Source: Amoebidium appalachense
Taxonomy: Eukaryota; Ichthyosporea
Direction of reading: 5' to 3'
NCBI GenBank assembly: GCA_963693365.1
Contig: CAVNZM010000047.1
Coordinates: forward strand, 1-29,752
DNA: 29,752 nucleotides
Below the pieces are notes generated by a model. That model was not told where the DNA came from. It searched no databases and saw nothing but the letters and a program-made list of their open reading frames with translations. Shown here in pieces: positions 29,378 to 29,752 of this stretch (its first letter is position 1; each line of letters opens with the position of its first letter). The position numbers and the translations under genes were made by a program.

Positions 29378-29752
29378 TGTGAGTCTGTGTATGTCTCTGT
29401 GTCTGTGTCTGCGTCTGCGTCTGTGTCTGTGTCTGTGTCATTCTGTGTGCGTGATTGAGTTGACTTGGATAGGTGGGCAGTAGAAATTTGTGTTCCTGGG
29501 GGGGTGTAGGCAAGGGTGAGGGGAAGGAAGACACCTGCTTATTATCTGGCTCTTGCAGTGCACGGTGGTGTTGCAGCAAGTGCAGACGATGGGGATGCGC
29601 TTGATGATCCCACTGGCTTCCGTGTTGTCTATGCCCGTTCTGATAAGAATGGGCGCATTGTCTCCCTCTCCTGTAGTTGCCCAGAGTACCGTGGGCGCAA
29701 GCGCAATGCCAAACACGATGGTTTTGTCCGATGCTTCCACTTCTGGCCCCTT
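26275..29752 (+). CDS. SWIM zinc-finger protein gene, first four exons, open at the right edge
   Basis: Four exons (26275-26948, 27513-27661, 28684-29010, 29559-29752) join in one frame: 1344 nt, 448 codons, introns phase 2, 1, 1. The product has an acidic N-terminus, a K/R-rich stretch, a C-x2-C ... C-x2-C motif, a second Cys/His cluster, a Q/G-rich low-complexity part and a SWIM finger. Known: SWIM fingers (CxCx(n)CxH) bind DNA or protein and occur in MULE- and KDZ-type transposases and in host regulators. Inferred: a nuclear DNA-binding protein, perhaps transposase-derived. The 3' end is outside the window. Confidence 0.78.
26949..27512 (+). other. Intron 1 of the SWIM gene
   Basis: TGCC/CCTG-rich sequence from 27100 to 27310, then T run 27367-27379 followed by a G-rich tract to about 27430. 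No exon is seen inside. Confidence 0.65.
27513..27661 (+). CDS. Exon 2: second Cys/His cluster
   Basis: Begins after TTCACAG. The split codon CG|G gives R, then RMVVLYYYNKAFVFGEC. The cluster is ECDSEDCNG followed 14 residues on by WCHHIK, a possible zinc site (C-x4-C ... C-H-H). The exon ends GAG A|GTATGC, phase 1. The two other frames here are also open over much of the length; the chosen one is the only one that joins both neighbours. Confidence 0.7.
27662..28683 (+). other. Intron 2 of the SWIM gene, C/T-rich
   Basis: Long CCCT/CCCTCC arrays at 27678-27790, 27850-27910, 28190-28226 and 28410-28473, separated by short unique pieces. No coding module was recognised. Confidence 0.65.
28684..29010 (+). 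CDS. Exon 3: Gln/Gly-rich segment and helical region
   Basis: The acceptor is TTCTGCAG|AG (phase 1, gives K). A TTGCAG 12 bases upstream would be phase 2 and break the frame. The text runs LGKPRTVGCKVPPHW, a Q/G/A-rich stretch (QAAQQQDQN, GNGGPGVGG), then a likely helical part (REKALRLWSLGVLGRQR) and GFSQVQKVLDGK. Donor G|GTGCGT, phase 1. I recognise no domain in this exon. Confidence 0.72.
29011..29558 (+). other. Intron 3 of the SWIM gene, G- and GT-rich
   Basis: G-rich 29149-29197, then T, (GT)n and G at 29252-29302, (GT)n 29333-29376 and CTGTGT repeats to 29440. Confidence 0.65.
29559..29752 (+). CDS. Exon 4: SWIM zinc finger, cut by the window edge
   Basis: The acceptor is TCTTGCAG|TG, phase 1. 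FRVVYARSDKNGRI is followed by SLSCSCPEYRGRKRN and, after a short loop, RCFHFWPL. This is the SWIM pattern C-x-C-P ... C-x-H-F with its usual hydrophobic tail. The sequence ends in frame at base 29752, so the rest of the gene lies to the right. Confidence 0.82.

Overview
The window is nuclear DNA from an intron-rich eukaryote. Reading frames are short, and each is bounded by GT-AG splice sites. The exons encode classic extracellular modules: WSC, EGF-like, PAN/Apple and a lectin-like beta-sandwich. Introns carry very long microsatellites (runs of up to 50 G, (GT) arrays near 160 bp, GGGA and GA tracts). The sequence alone does not fix the species. A protist, an alga or an early-branching relative of animals would all fit, and I name none.

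Bases 107-20264 (minus strand) hold most of one large gene. I could assemble 27 exons, 4875 coding nt (about 1625 codons), that stay in one open frame across every junction. Read N to C (right to left) the product has three WSC domains, a canonical EGF exon, nine PAN/Apple domains alternating with Cys-rich EGF-derived modules, a basic linker, and two tandem repeats of an H-type-lectin-like beta-sandwich. The gene is open at both ends: the first exon found begins in phase 1, and the last ends in phase 1 at base 107 before the window stops. Most exons are one module each with phase-1 introns on both sides. The product is probably a secreted or cell-surface adhesion or glycan-binding protein.

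Bases 20265-26274 lie between the two genes and look different: almost no G or GT tracts, lower GC, and several mobile-element relics. These are a TTAA-flanked MITE-like inverted-repeat element (21129-21523), a TTAA-ended perfect hairpin (21638-21678), and three pieces of one protein family that looks like the C-terminus of a non-LTR retrotransposon. Those pieces are 23414-23610 and 23850-24665 on plus, and a divergent copy at 24904-25497 on minus.

Bases 26275-29752 (plus strand) hold the first four exons of a second gene, open at the right edge. It encodes a basic nuclear-type protein with a C2-C2 zinc-ribbon-like motif, a second Cys/His cluster and a SWIM-type zinc finger (CxCx(n)CxH). It may be host-derived or transposase-derived.

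The main points to follow up are the alternating EGF/PAN surface protein with a degenerating EGF series, a splice-site pair that has moved 4 nt on each side and kept frame, two tandem duplications that each copy a splice site, and the confinement of long G/GT tracts to introns.
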